Source: Nostoc sp. PA-18-2419 (GTDB lineage Bacteria; Cyanobacteriota; Cyanobacteriia; Cyanobacteriales; Nostocaceae). Taken from it: a DNA stretch of 33,889 nucleotides. Location of the stretch: NCBI RefSeq assembly GCF_005869855.1, contig NZ_SZNH01000006.1, positions 90,384 to 124,272 of the forward strand, in the 5' to 3' direction. The notes under the pieces are model-generated. The model had not been told where the DNA came from, did no database searches, and worked only from the letters and a program-made list of their open reading frames with translations. Shown here in pieces: positions 23,907 through 33,573 of the stretch. The position numbers were made by a program, and so were the translations under genes. How positions within the stretch are numbered: the stretch's first letter is position 1; each line of letters opens with the position of its first letter.

Positions 23907-26699
23907 TTACACCATCTCCGAAGAAGCCTGCACCACTGGCTGCGGCTGTGGCTGGAACATGAACAATGAGTAGACTACATCTCGGCGAATATTCACCATC
24001 ATATCCAAGAACAGCTCGTAACCCTCGCTCTTGTATTCAATCAGCGGGTCTTTTTGACCGTAACCACGTAATCCCACTGATTCACGCAAAGCATCCATTT
24101 GTTGCAGGTGTTCTCGCCATAGGGTATCGATGCGTTGCAAAATAAAGAAGCGTTCAGCTTGGCGCATCAGTCCGGGTTGAACTTGGTCAATTTGCGCTTC
24201 TTTAAGGTCGTAAGCAATTCGCACCTGTTCGTGGAGGAAGGCTTTAATCTCAGTAACAGACATATCCTCCAATTGACTAGGCTGCAAATCCTCTAGCAGA
24301 TAGACAAATTCTTTGACTTTCTCAACTAACTTTTCTAACTCCCACTCTTCAGAAGGTAAGTCTACGTTGATGTAGTAGTCAACGATGTCATCCATCGTTT
24401 TTTCGGCGTACTTGATTACCTGTTCTTTTAAGTCTTGACCTTCTAGCACCCGACGGCGTTCGGCGTAAATAGCACGACGTTGGTTATTCATCACCTCGTC
24501 ATACTCAAACACCTGCTTGCGGATGTCATAGTAGTAGGTTTCGACTTTTTTCTGTGCGCCTTCCAAACTACGAGTTAGCATCCCCGATTCAATAGGCATA
24601 TCTTCTTCCACTTGGAAGGCATTCATTAAACCAGCAACGCGATCGCCACCAAAAATCCGCAGTAAGTTATCTTCTAAACTCAGGAAAAATCTTGTCGAAC
24701 CAGGGTCGCCTTGTCGTCCGGCGCGTCCCCGCAACTGGTTATCAATCCGGCGCGATTCGTGGCGTTCTGTACCAATGACGTGCAAACCGCCAAGTCCTAC
24801 TACTTCATTATGCTCTCGGTCGGTAAATTGTTCGTATTCCTGTTTAATACCCTTATAAGCTGACCGCAATTTCTGAATTACTGGATCTGCTGTAGGGGCT
24901 TTTTCAGCCGCTATAGCTACTTTGTCTTCAGCTTCCAGTTCCGGTAAACTGCGATCGCCATACTCACGCACTGCAACTTCTACTGCTTGTTTGAGTAGCT
25001 GTTCTGTTTCTTTTGTCAATTGGGTGGGGAAAATTTCCGGTGAAGCCCGCCAGGTTTTGACTTTTTTACCAGGGACAAAACCTTGACCACCGCCGTGTCC
25101 TGTAGGTAATCCTGCTGCTCTTTGAATGCCAAAGGCATCTTCATCTTCTGGCATGACGATGCGAGGCATTAAATATTCTCGCAGCTTCAAACGCGCCATG
25201 TATTCGGAGTTACCACCCAAGATGATGTCTGTACCTCTTCCTGCCATATTAGTAGCAATGGTCACAGCACCTTTGCGTCCTGCTTGGGCGACAATTTCTG
25301 CCTCGCGTTCTACGTTTTCTGGTCGCGCATTGAGTAATTCGTGAGGAATTTCCAGCTGCTTCAATAGTTGACTCAGATATTCAGATTTTTCTACGCTCGT
25401 GGTTCCTACTAGCACTGGTCTCCCAGCTTGGTGCATTTCGGCACATTCTTTGGCGATCGCACCCCACTTGCCTGCTTCTGTCTTAAATACCATATCAGAC
25501 CAATCTTGGCGATTTCTCGGTCTGTTAGTGGGAATTACCGTAACTTCTAGTTTGTAAATTTTTTCAAACTCTGGTTCTTCTGTTTTTGCTGTTCCCGTCA
25601 TTCCACCCAACTTGGGATATAGCAAGAAGAGATTTTGATAAGTAATTGTTGCTAGAGTTTGAGTTTCTGGCTGAATTTCTACGTGTTCTTTGGCTTCAAT
25701 TGCTTGGTGTAATCCATCACTCCACCGCCGTCCAGGTAGTACCCGACCGGTAAATTCATCCACAATCACCACTTCGCCATTACGAACGATGTAATTTACG
25801 TCCTTAAGGAAAAGTTCTTTAGCTTTAATCGCATTGAAAACAAAATGTGCCCAAGGATCTTCTGGGTCAAATAAATCTGTGACTCCCAAAAGATTTTCTG
25901 CCTCTGCAAAGCCTTCATCTGTTAGTAGCACGTTACGAGCTTTTTCATCTACCTCGTAATGCTCGTCTTTTTTGAGAGTCAGTGCTATTTCAGCAGCTTG
26001 CAAGTATTTTTCTGTAGGTCTTTCTACTTGTCCTGAAATAATCAGCGGTGTCCGGGCCTCGTCAATTAGAATTGAGTCCACCTCATCAATAACACAGTAA
26101 TTGAACGGGCGTTGTACCACATCTTTCATGTCTGTGGCCATGTTGTCCCGCAGGTAGTCAAAGCCTACCTCACTGTTCGTCACATAAGTAATATCGCACT
26201 CATAATTTTTTTGGCGTTCAGTGGGAGTCATACTTGCCTGAATTAGCCCCACACTCAACCCCAAGAAGCGATGCACCTGTCCCATCCATTCCGCATCCCG
26301 ACGAGCCAGGTAATCGTTGACAGTGATAACATGTACACCTTTACCAGTAAGAGCATTCAAATAACTAGGCAAGGTAGCTACTAGTGTTTTACCCTCACCA
26401 GTTTTCATTTCGGCAATTTGCCCTACATGCAAAATGATACCGCCAAGCAGTTGGACATCAAAGTGCCGTAAGCCTAAAACTCGCCGTCCTGCTTCTCGCA
26501 CAACAGCATAAGCTTCTGGCAAAATATCATCCAGAATTTCGCCTTTGGCGAGTCTTTGTCTAAATTCTGTGGTTTTACCTTTTAACTCCTCATCAGAAAG
26601 AGTATTAATTTCTTCCTCTAAAAGGTTAATTTCAGTAACGGAAGGTTGGTATTTTTTCAGCTTACGAGCGTTGGGATCGCCCAACAAAAGTTTTAGCAT
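23907..26699 (-). CDS. secA: Preprotein translocase ATPase SecA
   Basis: The 930-residue motor that drives unfolded proteins through SecYEG at thylakoid and plasma membranes. Walker A MKTGEGKT (98-105), Walker B region [20 protein letters not shown], the GTDIILGG and [17 protein letters not shown] motifs of the second nucleotide-binding fold, and the C-terminal helical scaffold ([27 protein letters not shown]) are all present. A PTADP-containing insertion lies in the second nucleotide-binding fold. It ends [15 protein letters not shown] without the zinc-binding Cys motif of E. coli SecA, as in other cyanobacteria. Starts at ATG 26697-26699. Confidence 0.98.
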   Translation of the reverse strand: MLKLLLGDPNARKLKKYQPSVTEINLLEEEINTLSDEELKGKTTEFRQRLAKGEILDDILPEAYAVVREAGRRVLGLRHFDVQLLGGIILHVGQIAEMKTGEGKTLVATLPSYLNALTGKGVHVITVNDYLARRDAEWMGQVHRFLGLSVGLIQASMTPTERQKNYECDITYVTNSEVGFDYLRDNMATDMKDVVQRPFNYCVIDEVDSILIDEARTPLIISGQVERPTEKYLQAAEIALTLKKDEHYEVDEKARNVLLTDEGFAEAENLLGVTDLFDPEDPWAHFVFNAIKAKELFLKDVNYIVRNGEVVIVDEFTGRVLPGRRWSDGLHQAIEAKEHVEIQPETQTLATITYQNLFLLYPKLGGMTGTAKTEEPEFEKIYKLEVTVIPTNRPRNRQDWSDMVFKTEAGKWGAIAKECAEMHQAGRPVLVGTTSVEKSEYLSQLLKQLEIPHELLNARPENVEREAEIVAQAGRKGAVTIATNMAGRGTDIILGGNSEYMARLKLREYLMPRIVMPEDEDAFGIQRAAGLPTGHGGGQGFVPGKKVKTWRASPEIFPTQLTKETEQLLKQAVEVAVREYGDRSLPELEAEDKVAIAAEKAPTADPVIQKLRSAYKGIKQEYEQFTDREHNEVVGLGGLHVIGTERHESRRIDNQLRGRAGRQGDPGSTRFFLSLEDNLLRIFGGDRVAGLMNAFQVEEDMPIESGMLTRSLEGAQKKVETYYYDIRKQVFEYDEVMNNQRRAIYAERRRVLEGQDLKEQVIKYAEKTMDDIVDYYINVDLPSEEWELEKLVEKVKEFVYLLEDLQPSQLEDMSVTEIKAFLHEQVRIAYDLKEAQIDQVQPGLMRQAERFFILQRIDTLWREHLQQMDALRESVGLRGYGQKDPLIEYKSEGYELFLDMMVNIRRDVVYSLFMFQPQPQPVVQASSEMV

Positions 26700-26921
26700 G
26701 GCAGGTTATCGAACTGAATCAAAGGGGATGGGGATTAAAGGTTTGGCATCGATTATAAACATTTAACCCAATTCAACGCTTTTAGTTGAAAATGGGTATG
26801 AAATGAGAATTAACTCAAAAACACGAGAAAAACTGGTCAATCAGTTTCTTAAATGATTGGTTTTAACTCTTATCTTATATTTAGTCTTTCTTCATAGTAT
26901 CATTTTGCCTCCAGATGGGGC

Positions 26922-26987
26922 ATTGGGGATTGGGGATTGAGTATTAGGAAAGTTTTTCCAGTCCCTAGTGCCCAGTCCCTAGTCCCT
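26922..26987. repeat. STRR arrays between secA and the cytochrome gene
   Basis: ATTGGGG twice (26922-26935) with a variant, then four AGTCCCT-type heptamers (AGTCCCT, AGTGCCC, AGTCCCT, AGTCCCT; 26960-26987) ending five bases before the cytochrome stop. They fill the gap between the secA start and the cytochrome 3' end on the minus strand. Confidence 0.85.
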
Positions 26988-26991
26988 ACTT

Positions 26992-27591
26992 TTAATTTTC
27001 CCACTCTCGGCTGAGGCGGCGGAAGTTGTAGTCACTAGCACTGGGATGACAGCTCAGGCAGCTACCAATTTCAACAGGACGTGGTAGGTTAACTCCTGGA
27101 TGCAAAGCTTTGAAATAACGCGAGTTGCTGAGACGATAGGGTGTTTCTTCATCATTGAGTTTGACACGGGAAAAAGTCAAAAGATACTTCCACACTAAAA
27201 TGCGCGGCGGATCGACTAAAGGTTTGAGTTGTGCGCCGTAGTGCTGTGAGTCTTCCAGAAGATTTTTCCAAGTTTGGGTTGGGAAAACGGCTGGTGGTAA
27301 AGCGATGTGGCATGTGGAACAGTTTTCCAAATACAGTTCTTGCCCCAGTTGATATTGTGCAGGCACTACATCAACTGTGCCAATTTCGGCTGTGGGAGTA
27401 GCACTTTGGGCATTAGTTACCAAGGCTAGAAGCCAGCCCATAGCTAAACTCCACGTGATAATTACCAAAAGTAAAGCAAAAAATTGCCGTTTGAATTCGC
27501 GTTCTGCCCTTTGGTGTAGCCCGCCGTAGGCATCGCTTTTTTGCGGGTTCGTTTCTTGATCGCGCGATTTCCGCTTAACAAAAATTGACAT
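26992..27591 (-). CDS. Membrane-anchored diheme cytochrome c
   Basis: A 199-residue protein with one N-terminal membrane segment (about 38-60, FFALLLVIITWSLAMGWLLA) and two CXXCH haem-binding sites: NCSTCH at 90-95 and SCLSCH at 177-182. Between them a conserved PPAVFPTQTW and PPRILVWKYLLTFSR recall the dihaem cytochrome c (DHC) family of cyanobacteria. It should sit on the lumenal or periplasmic side with a membrane anchor and carry electrons; the partner is unknown. Residues about 19-26 (SDAYGGLHQ) are coded by a copy of a dispersed repeat, suggesting the soluble N-terminus was lengthened. ATG at 27589-27591. Confidence 0.8.
   Translation of the reverse strand: MSIFVKRKSRDQETNPQKSDAYGGLHQRAEREFKRQFFALLLVIITWSLAMGWLLALVTNAQSATPTAEIGTVDVVPAQYQLGQELYLENCSTCHIALPPAVFPTQTWKNLLEDSQHYGAQLKPLVDPPRILVWKYLLTFSRVKLNDEETPYRLSNSRYFKALHPGVNLPRPVEIGSCLSCHPSASDYNFRRLSREWEN
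27511..27536. repeat. Dispersed repeat piece inside the cytochrome coding region
   Basis: On the minus strand the DNA reads GCGATGCCTACGGCGGGCTA, the same pattern as the repeat at 17338-17366. It codes for part of KSDAYGGLHQ before the membrane segment, in frame. Confidence 0.65.
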
Positions 27592-27635
27592 TCCTCACAT
27601 TCCCAGATACAAGTGGCGCTTGTGTTAATCATAGG

Positions 27636-27675
27636 ACTTACGCAGTATTAGAAGTGTTTCAGATTATGCGTAAGT
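27636..27675. repeat. Inverted repeat ACTTACGCA/TGCGTAAGT (MITE or IS remnant)
   Basis: ACTTACGCA (27636-27644) and TGCGTAAGT (27667-27675) are perfect 9-bp inverted arms with a 22-base loop, preceded by TAGG. Ends of the type GGACTTACGCA are familiar from insertion elements of cyanobacteria, so this may be a short remnant between the cytochrome and MoxR genes. Confidence 0.55.
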
Positions 27676-27775
27676 ATTTTTGGCAAGGAATATGGCGATC
27701 GCATTTCTGGCGAATATCAAAATTAATATTATATATTTCTACAGCATACTACTGCTGTTTAAATTAACTCTTGAA

Positions 27776-28684
27776 TTAAGGAATGGGAACTGATCGCAAT
27801 AATCGTTCAATAACAGTTCTAGCGTTGCGTCCTCCTCTGGGAATCAGGCGATGGCAAATAACGTGAGGAACAAGAAATTTCACATCATCGGGAATGGCAT
27901 AATCACGCCCTAAAAGAAAAGCTAGCGCTTGGGTAGCCCGGTGTAAAGCGACTGTGCCGCGCGGACTGACACCAAGAGCAATTTCCTCGTCTTGGCGTGT
28001 TGCCCTTACTAATTCGAGGATGTATTGTTGCAAAGAGGTTGCCACTCTGACTTGAGAGCAAAGGTAACGCAATTCCTGTACTTCTGCCAAGGTAATACAA
28101 GGCTGTAAATCAGCAACTTTAACACCATTTTGGAGATTTTGCAGCATTTGGAGTTCTTCTGACTCAGAAGGATAACCCAAACTCAACGACAACATAAACC
28201 GATCCATTTGCGCTTCTGGCAAGGGAAAAGTACCTTGATACTCAATCGGATTTTGAGTAGCAATCACAAAAAACGGTTGAGGAACTGTACGAGAGACACC
28301 ATCGACTGTTACCTGATGCTCTTCCATAACTTCCAGCAAAGCTGACTGGGTGCGGGGTGTGGCGCGGTTAATTTCGTCAGCTAGTAGCACATTGGCAAAG
28401 GCTGGCCCTGGAAGAAAAGTAAATTCACCACTTTTTGGATTCCAGATGTTGGTACCAGTGATGTCAGTTGGTAGTAAATCCGGGGTGCATTGTAGCCGTT
28501 GAAACCTGCCATCCACTGAATGAGCTAAAGATTTAGCAAGCAGGGTTTTGCCAACGCCTGGAACATCTTCTAAGAGGGCATGACCACCACCTAACAAGGC
28601 GACTAACACTAAGCGTATTGCCTCAGTTTTGCCAACGATGGTAAGAGTCAGATTTTGTGTTAGAGCGTCAATTTTTTCTCTCAT
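27776..28684 (-). CDS. MoxR-family AAA+ ATPase
   Basis: A 302-residue MoxR-type AAA+ chaperone. Walker A is GVGKT (43-47), Walker B LLADEIN (100-106), then the sensor stretch IATQNPIEYQGTFPLPEAQMDRF and the C-terminal lid with SPRGTVALHRATQALAFLLGRDY. MoxR proteins help assemble or metallate partner complexes, often with a VWA-domain protein or DUF58 protein beside them; neither is in this window. The N-terminus MREKIDALTQNLTLTIVGK is typical, so the ATG at 28682-28684 is good. It is 131 bases from ribF, separated by repeats. Confidence 0.92.
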   Translation of the reverse strand: MREKIDALTQNLTLTIVGKTEAIRLVLVALLGGGHALLEDVPGVGKTLLAKSLAHSVDGRFQRLQCTPDLLPTDITGTNIWNPKSGEFTFLPGPAFANVLLADEINRATPRTQSALLEVMEEHQVTVDGVSRTVPQPFFVIATQNPIEYQGTFPLPEAQMDRFMLSLSLGYPSESEELQMLQNLQNGVKVADLQPCITLAEVQELRYLCSQVRVATSLQQYILELVRATRQDEEIALGVSPRGTVALHRATQALAFLLGRDYAIPDDVKFLVPHVICHRLIPRGGRNARTVIERLLRSVPIP

Positions 28685-28743
28685 ACAGTGTGGGGAGTGG
28701 GGAAGATAGGGAGCAGAGGGAAGAATAATAACTCCTCACTTAA

Positions 28744-28828
28744 CAGTCAACAGTCAACAGTCAACAGTAAGCACTCCCAATGCCCTATCTATTGTGCCCA
28801 CTCAGCACTCAGCACTCAGCACTCAGTA
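28744..28828. repeat. STRR arrays CAGTCAA and CTCAGCA running into the ribF stop
   Basis: CAGTCAA three times (28744-28764) plus a variant, then CTCAGCA three times (28801-28821) and CTCAGTA (28822-28828). The ribF stop (TGA, 28816-28818 on minus) lies in the third CTCAGCA, so the end of RibF (STEC) is repeat-coded. Confidence 0.92.
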
Positions 28829-29889
28829 CTAAGAACTTGTCTAGCAGCTAGGCAGTCAAGTTGAATTTGTGTTTTTAAGGCTTCTAGAGAAGGAAATTTT
28901 TGTTCAGGGCGCAAAAATTTGACTAGCTCTACAGCCAGTTTTTTACCATACAAATCACCCGACCAATCGAATAGATGTACTTCCACAGATGCAGAAACAC
29001 CATTTACAGTTGGACGGTTACCGATATTCATCACACCCAATATCTCACTAGGAGAGACATCTGGTATTTCACTAACAGTAAAAACCCGAACAGCGTAAAC
29101 TCCTTGACGAGGTAAAAACTTTTCTTTTGGCAACTGGAGGTTGGCGGTAGGAAAGCCAATGGTTCTGCCTAGTTGCTGTCCTTGAACTACTACACCAAGG
29201 AGACTATAGGAGCGTCCTAGTAAGAGATTTGCATTTTCGATGTCGCCATCTTCAAGGGTTTGGCGGATCAATGAAGTGCTAATGCGCGGATCTTGACTTG
29301 GAGTAGTACTGGTGCAACTGCTTTGGGTAGGTGAGTCAGCTGTATAACTTTGTAAGGGAACGATAATAACAGGAATATTGTACTTGGCGGCGAGTAATTG
29401 CAAATCTTTAGCAGTACCACTACGCTTTTTGCCAAAACAAAAATCTTCCCCGATACTAATTCGCTGGCATTGGAGTTGTTGAACGAGAATTTTTTCCACA
29501 AATTCTTCAGGGGTCAAAGCAGATAATTCTTTGTCGAAGGGTAGTAGTACCAGTTGTTCTACCCCAAGCGATCGCAATTGTTGGACTTTTTCATCAAGTG
29601 GCGTTAACAAAGTCCGGGGTTGCCCCGTAAAAAACTCGTGTGGATGGGGGTCAAAGGTGACAACTGTCGAGTAGGTATATTGTTGATTTGTCAGTTGTTG
29701 ATTTTCGTTGGACTGTAGACTAGTGACTACTGACAACTGACCACCAGCGTGCAATACTGGCTCAATTACCCTTTGATGACCAAGATGTACACCATCAAAT
29801 TTGCCAAGTGCAACAGCAGTCGGCGTTAGTAGCCCTTCGGTGGAAGAAGCAACCCACACAGAACACCCATTTTGAGACAAATTTAGCAC
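28816..29889 (-). CDS. ribF: Bifunctional riboflavin kinase / FAD synthetase
   Basis: A 357-residue enzyme making FMN from riboflavin and then FAD. The N-terminal nucleotidyltransferase has GKFDGVHLGHQ (29-39) and FDPHPHEFF (79-87), and the C-terminal kinase has GRTIGFPTANL (241-251), GVYAVRV and NIGNRPTV. Two stretches look foreign to the family: residues about 51-73 (QLSVVTSLQS...), coded by degenerate AGTCACT/AGTCTAC-type heptamers, and about 181-203 (SYTADSPTQSS...). Both lie in surface-loop positions and keep frame, so the enzyme is probably active. The stop lies in a CTCAGCA array. ATG at 29887-29889. Confidence 0.94.
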   Translation of the reverse strand: MLNLSQNGCSVWVASSTEGLLTPTAVALGKFDGVHLGHQRVIEPVLHAGGQLSVVTSLQSNENQQLTNQQYTYSTVVTFDPHPHEFFTGQPRTLLTPLDEKVQQLRSLGVEQLVLLPFDKELSALTPEEFVEKILVQQLQCQRISIGEDFCFGKKRSGTAKDLQLLAAKYNIPVIIVPLQSYTADSPTQSSCTSTTPSQDPRISTSLIRQTLEDGDIENANLLLGRSYSLLGVVVQGQQLGRTIGFPTANLQLPKEKFLPRQGVYAVRVFTVSEIPDVSPSEILGVMNIGNRPTVNGVSASVEVHLFDWSGDLYGKKLAVELVKFLRPEQKFPSLEALKTQIQLDCLAARQVLSTEC

Positions 29890-30225
29890 GTGGATTCTGA
29901 GATTTTAGGTTTATTTTAGCGATCAGCAGGAAGCTACCTTATAGTAAACCGCTTTCAGGAGGACAGGTTTTATAGTACCGACTTGTCCTTTGTTATTAGT
30001 CATTAGTGTTTTGTCATTGGTCATTTGTCTTATGACCACTGCTCAAGGCTTAATAACTAACGACTAGAGAGTGTCCTCCTGTTGTCGCCTTTGTTTTGTA
30101 ATCAGCGCGGCGACAACTTGCTTAGGCAGCGCTGTCTTACCGTATTGCCAACAAGTACGCTCTGGCGCTGAAAGCTTCTGATCACCAATCTAATCTAAAA
30201 TCTACAATTGCTTTGATCGCAATAT
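29890..30225. other. Intergenic region with STRR and inverted repeats (ribF / MBL-fold gene)
   Basis: 336 bases without a gene. CAGGAGGACA (29956-29965) and TGTCCTCCTG (30072-30081) are inverted and flank a block of TTAGTCA-type heptamers (about 29991-30065). Next to it GTTGTCGCC (30081-30089) pairs with GGCGACAAC (30109-30117). The layout resembles a small mobile repeat invaded by or containing heptamers. The ribF promoter must be close to 29890. Confidence 0.6.
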
Positions 30226-31122
30226 CTAGACAGAAAACTTGCTAACAGGAAAAGATTCTGATAATGAAACTGAGGTGGAAACTTGAAGTACGATTCCTTC
30301 CCGTGCCATGATTGCACCAGGGAATTTCTCAGCGGCTTGTTTTCCTACACGATCTAAAAAATCATCATTGTGCGCCGGGTCATGGTGATAGATTACCAAA
30401 GTTTTGACATTAGCAGCTTGTGCTATTTTGACAGCTTCTTGCCAGGTAGAATGTCCCCAGCCAATTTTTGGAGATGTTGGTGAGTAATATTCTTCGTCAG
30501 TATAGGTAGAATCGTAAATTAGGATGTCGGCATCACGAGATAGCCAAAGCACATTGTCATCAAGTCGGTCAGGAAAGTGTTCGGTATCAGTAATGTAAAC
30601 AGCAGCACCATCACGCCAGTTGACGCGGTATCCTACAGCTTCACCTGGATGATTTAAAGGTGCTGTTTCGACGATAATGTCATCGATATGTATTGGTTGC
30701 CCTGCTCGAATGTCGTGAAAACTTAAATTGGCTTGCATAATCTGCAAGGGCACAGGAAAGTTCGGGTGGAGCATCTGGTCATTGAGGCGCTGTTCTATGG
30801 TAGAACCATCAGGAGCGATCGCCCCGTAAATGTGAAAATTATTCCCTTTAACAAATCCTGGAACAAAGAAGGGAAAACCCTGCATGTGGTCCCAGTGCGA
30901 GTGGGTGAAAAATATATGGCCTTCTAACGGCATCTGGCGCAATAAAGATTGCCCCAAAACATGCAGTCCCGTACCACCATCGAAAATTAAGCGTTTACCG
31001 CCCACTTGCATCTCAACGCAAGGGGTATTCCCGCCGTAACGAACAGTGTGTGGCCCTGGACTGGGGATGCTGCCGCGAACCCCCCAAAATTGTACGGTAA
31101 ATTGGTTCTCTATCCTAGACAT
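30226..31122 (-). CDS. MBL-fold metallo-hydrolase
   Basis: A 298-residue metallo-beta-lactamase-fold hydrolase. It opens FTVQFWGVRGSIPSPGP, the usual first strands, with metal motif THSHWDH (73-79) followed by QGFPFF, a later His in APLNHPGE, Asp in YITDTEH, DILIYDSTYTDEE and a final His in VIYHHDP. All binuclear metal ligands appear present. This subgroup is close to PhnP/cyclic-nucleotide phosphodiesterase-like proteins, but the substrate cannot be told from sequence. No signal peptide. The neighbouring surE (a nucleotidase) lies 295 bases upstream on the same strand; a link through nucleotide turnover is speculation. Confidence 0.85.
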   Translation of the reverse strand: MSRIENQFTVQFWGVRGSIPSPGPHTVRYGGNTPCVEMQVGGKRLIFDGGTGLHVLGQSLLRQMPLEGHIFFTHSHWDHMQGFPFFVPGFVKGNNFHIYGAIAPDGSTIEQRLNDQMLHPNFPVPLQIMQANLSFHDIRAGQPIHIDDIIVETAPLNHPGEAVGYRVNWRDGAAVYITDTEHFPDRLDDNVLWLSRDADILIYDSTYTDEEYYSPTSPKIGWGHSTWQEAVKIAQAANVKTLVIYHHDPAHNDDFLDRVGKQAAEKFPGAIMAREGIVLQVSTSVSLSESFPVSKFSV

Positions 31123-31417
31123 GGGTGTTGCTTGCTGGACTGAGCGGGCGATAAATGAAAAAATTGTTACTGATTTTGTTTAAGTTTATGTTGTCTCACT
31201 GATTTTGGTAAGGAAGGATTAGAGGGAGAATTTCTTGGTAAAACAGCATACACTGTTTCCGGCTGATTGTGTAAATCTCAATCAGGCTCTCTAAAGTAAA
31301 ATCTTTAAGTTTTTCGAGTGGATGTGTATCTGTTATTTCATTGCCCCTACGTTATAGCCTACATTTTGAGCTAATGCATTTGATTAATTCTATTTTTTCA
31401 CTCATAAACCTGTAAAT

Positions 31418-32215
31418 TTAGGGAAACTTGAATTCCCACTCAGACATTTTATCTAGTCCAGTTCCATAGGTAAGGTTGTATTGTAATGGAGTTATACTGA
31501 TATAGTTATTACGTATGACATAGACATCTGTTGGCACATTTTGTGGCAAATTTAATCCAGCTGGGGGTTCTACATCCTCAATGACTTCTCCAGTTAACCA
31601 GTAGTAGGTTTTTCCCCGAGGATCGACTCGTTTGTCAAAGACATCTATGTAACGTCGGACTCCTTGGCGCGTAAGAGTCGCTCCGGCAATTTCTTCCCAC
31701 TTCACAGCAGGAATATTAACATTGAGCAACATCAAATCTGGCAGTGGTTTTTGGGCTAACTGGTCTAAGAGAATTTTGACGAACTTGGCAGCAGGTTGAA
31801 AATCTTTCGAGGTATGGCTGGTAAGACTCACCGCTACACTGGGAATACCTTCAATCAGACCTTCCATTGCCGCAGAAACAGTACCAGAATACAAAATTTC
31901 AGTTCCCAAATTAGCACCTTGATTAATGCCAGAGAGAACGAAATCGGGGTGAGTGTCTAGCAAAGCCCACAGCGCCAATTTGACGCAATCTGAAGGCGTA
32001 CCATCGCAAGCCCAAGCTTTAACAGCTGGATCGAAAATTGATTCCACAATTTCAGCACGAATTGGTTGGTGCATAGTTAATCCATGTCCAGTTGCCGATC
32101 GCTCTCGGTCTGGGCAAACTACAGTAACATCATGCCCTGCTTGTGCTAAATAGTTGGCTAGAGTACGAATACCTAAGGCGGAAATGCCGTCATCGTTGCT
32201 AATTAGTAATTTCAT
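31418..32215 (-). CDS. surE: 5'/3'-nucleotidase SurE
   Basis: A 265-residue metal-dependent phosphatase acting on nucleoside 5'- and 3'-monophosphates. I start at the ATG 32213-32215 ([19 protein letters not shown]), which gives the conserved N-terminus. An ATG six bases earlier (32219-32221) is made by a GTCATTG repeat. NDDG at 7-10 holds the metal-binding Asp pair, [13 protein letters not shown] follows, and [25 protein letters not shown] supplies the conserved Asn and Ser. SurE is often linked to stationary-phase survival in other bacteria; here it stands alone. Confidence 0.94.
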   Translation of the reverse strand: MKLLISNDDGISALGIRTLANYLAQAGHDVTVVCPDRERSATGHGLTMHQPIRAEIVESIFDPAVKAWACDGTPSDCVKLALWALLDTHPDFVLSGINQGANLGTEILYSGTVSAAMEGLIEGIPSVAVSLTSHTSKDFQPAAKFVKILLDQLAQKPLPDLMLLNVNIPAVKWEEIAGATLTRQGVRRYIDVFDKRVDPRGKTYYWLTGEVIEDVEPPAGLNLPQNVPTDVYVIRNNYISITPLQYNLTYGTGLDKMSEWEFKFP

Positions 32216-32216
32216 A

Positions 32217-32244
32217 GTCATTGGTCATTGGTCATTAGTTATTT
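32217..32244. repeat. STRR array upstream of surE
   Basis: Four heptamers in register: AGTCATT, GGTCATT, GGTCATT, AGTTATT. On the minus strand they give a spurious in-frame ATG two codons before the likely surE start. Confidence 0.85.
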
Positions 32245-32421
32245 GTTATTTTTTATTAGCCATTTGTCAATGTCAAAGGTCACACGCATTAGGTAAAAGA
32301 ACACATTTACCCACCCACTGTTCTCTAGGTAATAAACGGAAGTTTGGTTTCCAGTGTTGCCTTTAGTCTAGTTGAGGCATACCTATAAGTTTCTTTATCG
32401 AGCAGTTCACAGCTTTTGACT

Positions 32422-32471
32422 ATAGACTAATGACTAATGACCTGTTTGACCAATGACTAATAACTAATGAC
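32422..32471. repeat. STRR array carrying the pheS start codon
   Basis: GACTAATGACTAATGACC-type heptamers (32422-32441), then CAATGAC (32451-32457), TAATAAC (32458-32464) and TAATGAC (32465-32471) in register. The pheS ATG (32467-32469) lies inside the last heptamer, so its first codons ATG ACT are repeat-coded. Confidence 0.88.
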
Positions 32472-33459
32472 TAGCAATTTAGAAGCTCAACTTTTAGCAC
32501 TGCGGCAGCAAGGAGAACAAGCGATCGCCGCCGCTAATACCCTAGAACGCCTAGAAGAACTCAGAGTTAACTATCTGGGTAAGAAAGGAGAACTGGGGGC
32601 ACTGTTGCGAAGTATGGGGCAGCTGAGTGCAGAGGAGAGACCGATAATTGGGGCGATCGCCAACACAGTCAAAGAATCCCTGCAAACTAGTCTAGACCAA
32701 CAACGCGCCGCCTTGGAAGCCGCGCAAATTCGCTCCCAGCTAGAAGCTGAAACTCTCGATGTCAGTATGCCGGGAATTTACCGTCCCCAAGGTCGCATTC
32801 ATCCTCTCAATGGCATTATTGACCGGGCACTCGATATCTTTGTCGGTATGGGCTACACCGTAGCTCAAGGACCAGAGATGGAAACAGATTACTACAATTT
32901 TGAGGCGCTCAACACCCCGCCTGACCATCCAGCCCGCGATATGCAGGATACATTTTACCTGCCAGACGGCAATCTGCTGCGAACTCATACCTCGTCAGTG
33001 CAAATTCGCTACATGGAAAGAGAGGAACCACCGATTCGGGTTGTGGCTCCAGGACGAGTTTATCGGCGAGATAGTGTAGATGCAACTCACTCCGCGGTTT
33101 TCCATCAAATAGAACTTTTAGCCATTGATGAAGGATTAACTTTTACAGACCTCAAGGGGACAATTAAAGTATTTTTACAGACAATATTTGGCGAGTTACC
33201 TATTCGCTTCCGCGCCAGTTATTTCCCGTTTACTGAACCTTCTGCTGAGGTGGATTTGCAGTGGAATGGCCGCTGGCTGGAGGTGATGGGCTGCGGGATG
33301 GTCGATCCAAATGTCCTCAAAGCAGTCGGTTATGACCCAGAAATTTATACTGGTTTTGCAGCCGGTTTTGGTGTAGAACGCTTTGCAATGGTGTTACATC
33401 AAATGGATGATATTCGTCGCTTGTATGCTAGTGATTTGCGATTTTTGCAACAATTTTAG
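32467..33459 (+). CDS. pheS: Phenylalanyl-tRNA synthetase alpha subunit
   Basis: The 330-residue catalytic subunit of the class II alpha2-beta2 enzyme charging tRNA-Phe. An N-terminal coiled coil (about 1-85, [23 protein letters not shown]) binds tRNA. The catalytic core has [44 protein letters not shown], motif 2 [20 protein letters not shown], and motif 3 [22 protein letters not shown]. Length is usual. The ATG falls in an STRR heptamer; the [14 protein letters not shown] start is like that of other Nostocales PheS. No pheT follows; the beta-subunit gene must lie elsewhere, as is usual in cyanobacteria. Confidence 0.97.
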   Translation: MTSNLEAQLLALRQQGEQAIAAANTLERLEELRVNYLGKKGELGALLRSMGQLSAEERPIIGAIANTVKESLQTSLDQQRAALEAAQIRSQLEAETLDVSMPGIYRPQGRIHPLNGIIDRALDIFVGMGYTVAQGPEMETDYYNFEALNTPPDHPARDMQDTFYLPDGNLLRTHTSSVQIRYMEREEPPIRVVAPGRVYRRDSVDATHSAVFHQIELLAIDEGLTFTDLKGTIKVFLQTIFGELPIRFRASYFPFTEPSAEVDLQWNGRWLEVMGCGMVDPNVLKAVGYDPEIYTGFAAGFGVERFAMVLHQMDDIRRLYASDLRFLQQF

Positions 33460-33573
33460 TCAGGCATTAGCAGAGTATATCCTAGCAAAAACAGTGGATT
33501 TGTCAGTTTCAGAAGTCAACGAGACTATATCAGATTGAAGTAAACTATCAGTACCAACATTGCTTTACACTGT

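Noticed and set aside
31263..31285. CTGATTG/CAATCAG hairpin between surE and the MBL-fold gene as a terminator
   Set aside because: Only seven base pairs and no T-run on the minus strand; too weak to call.
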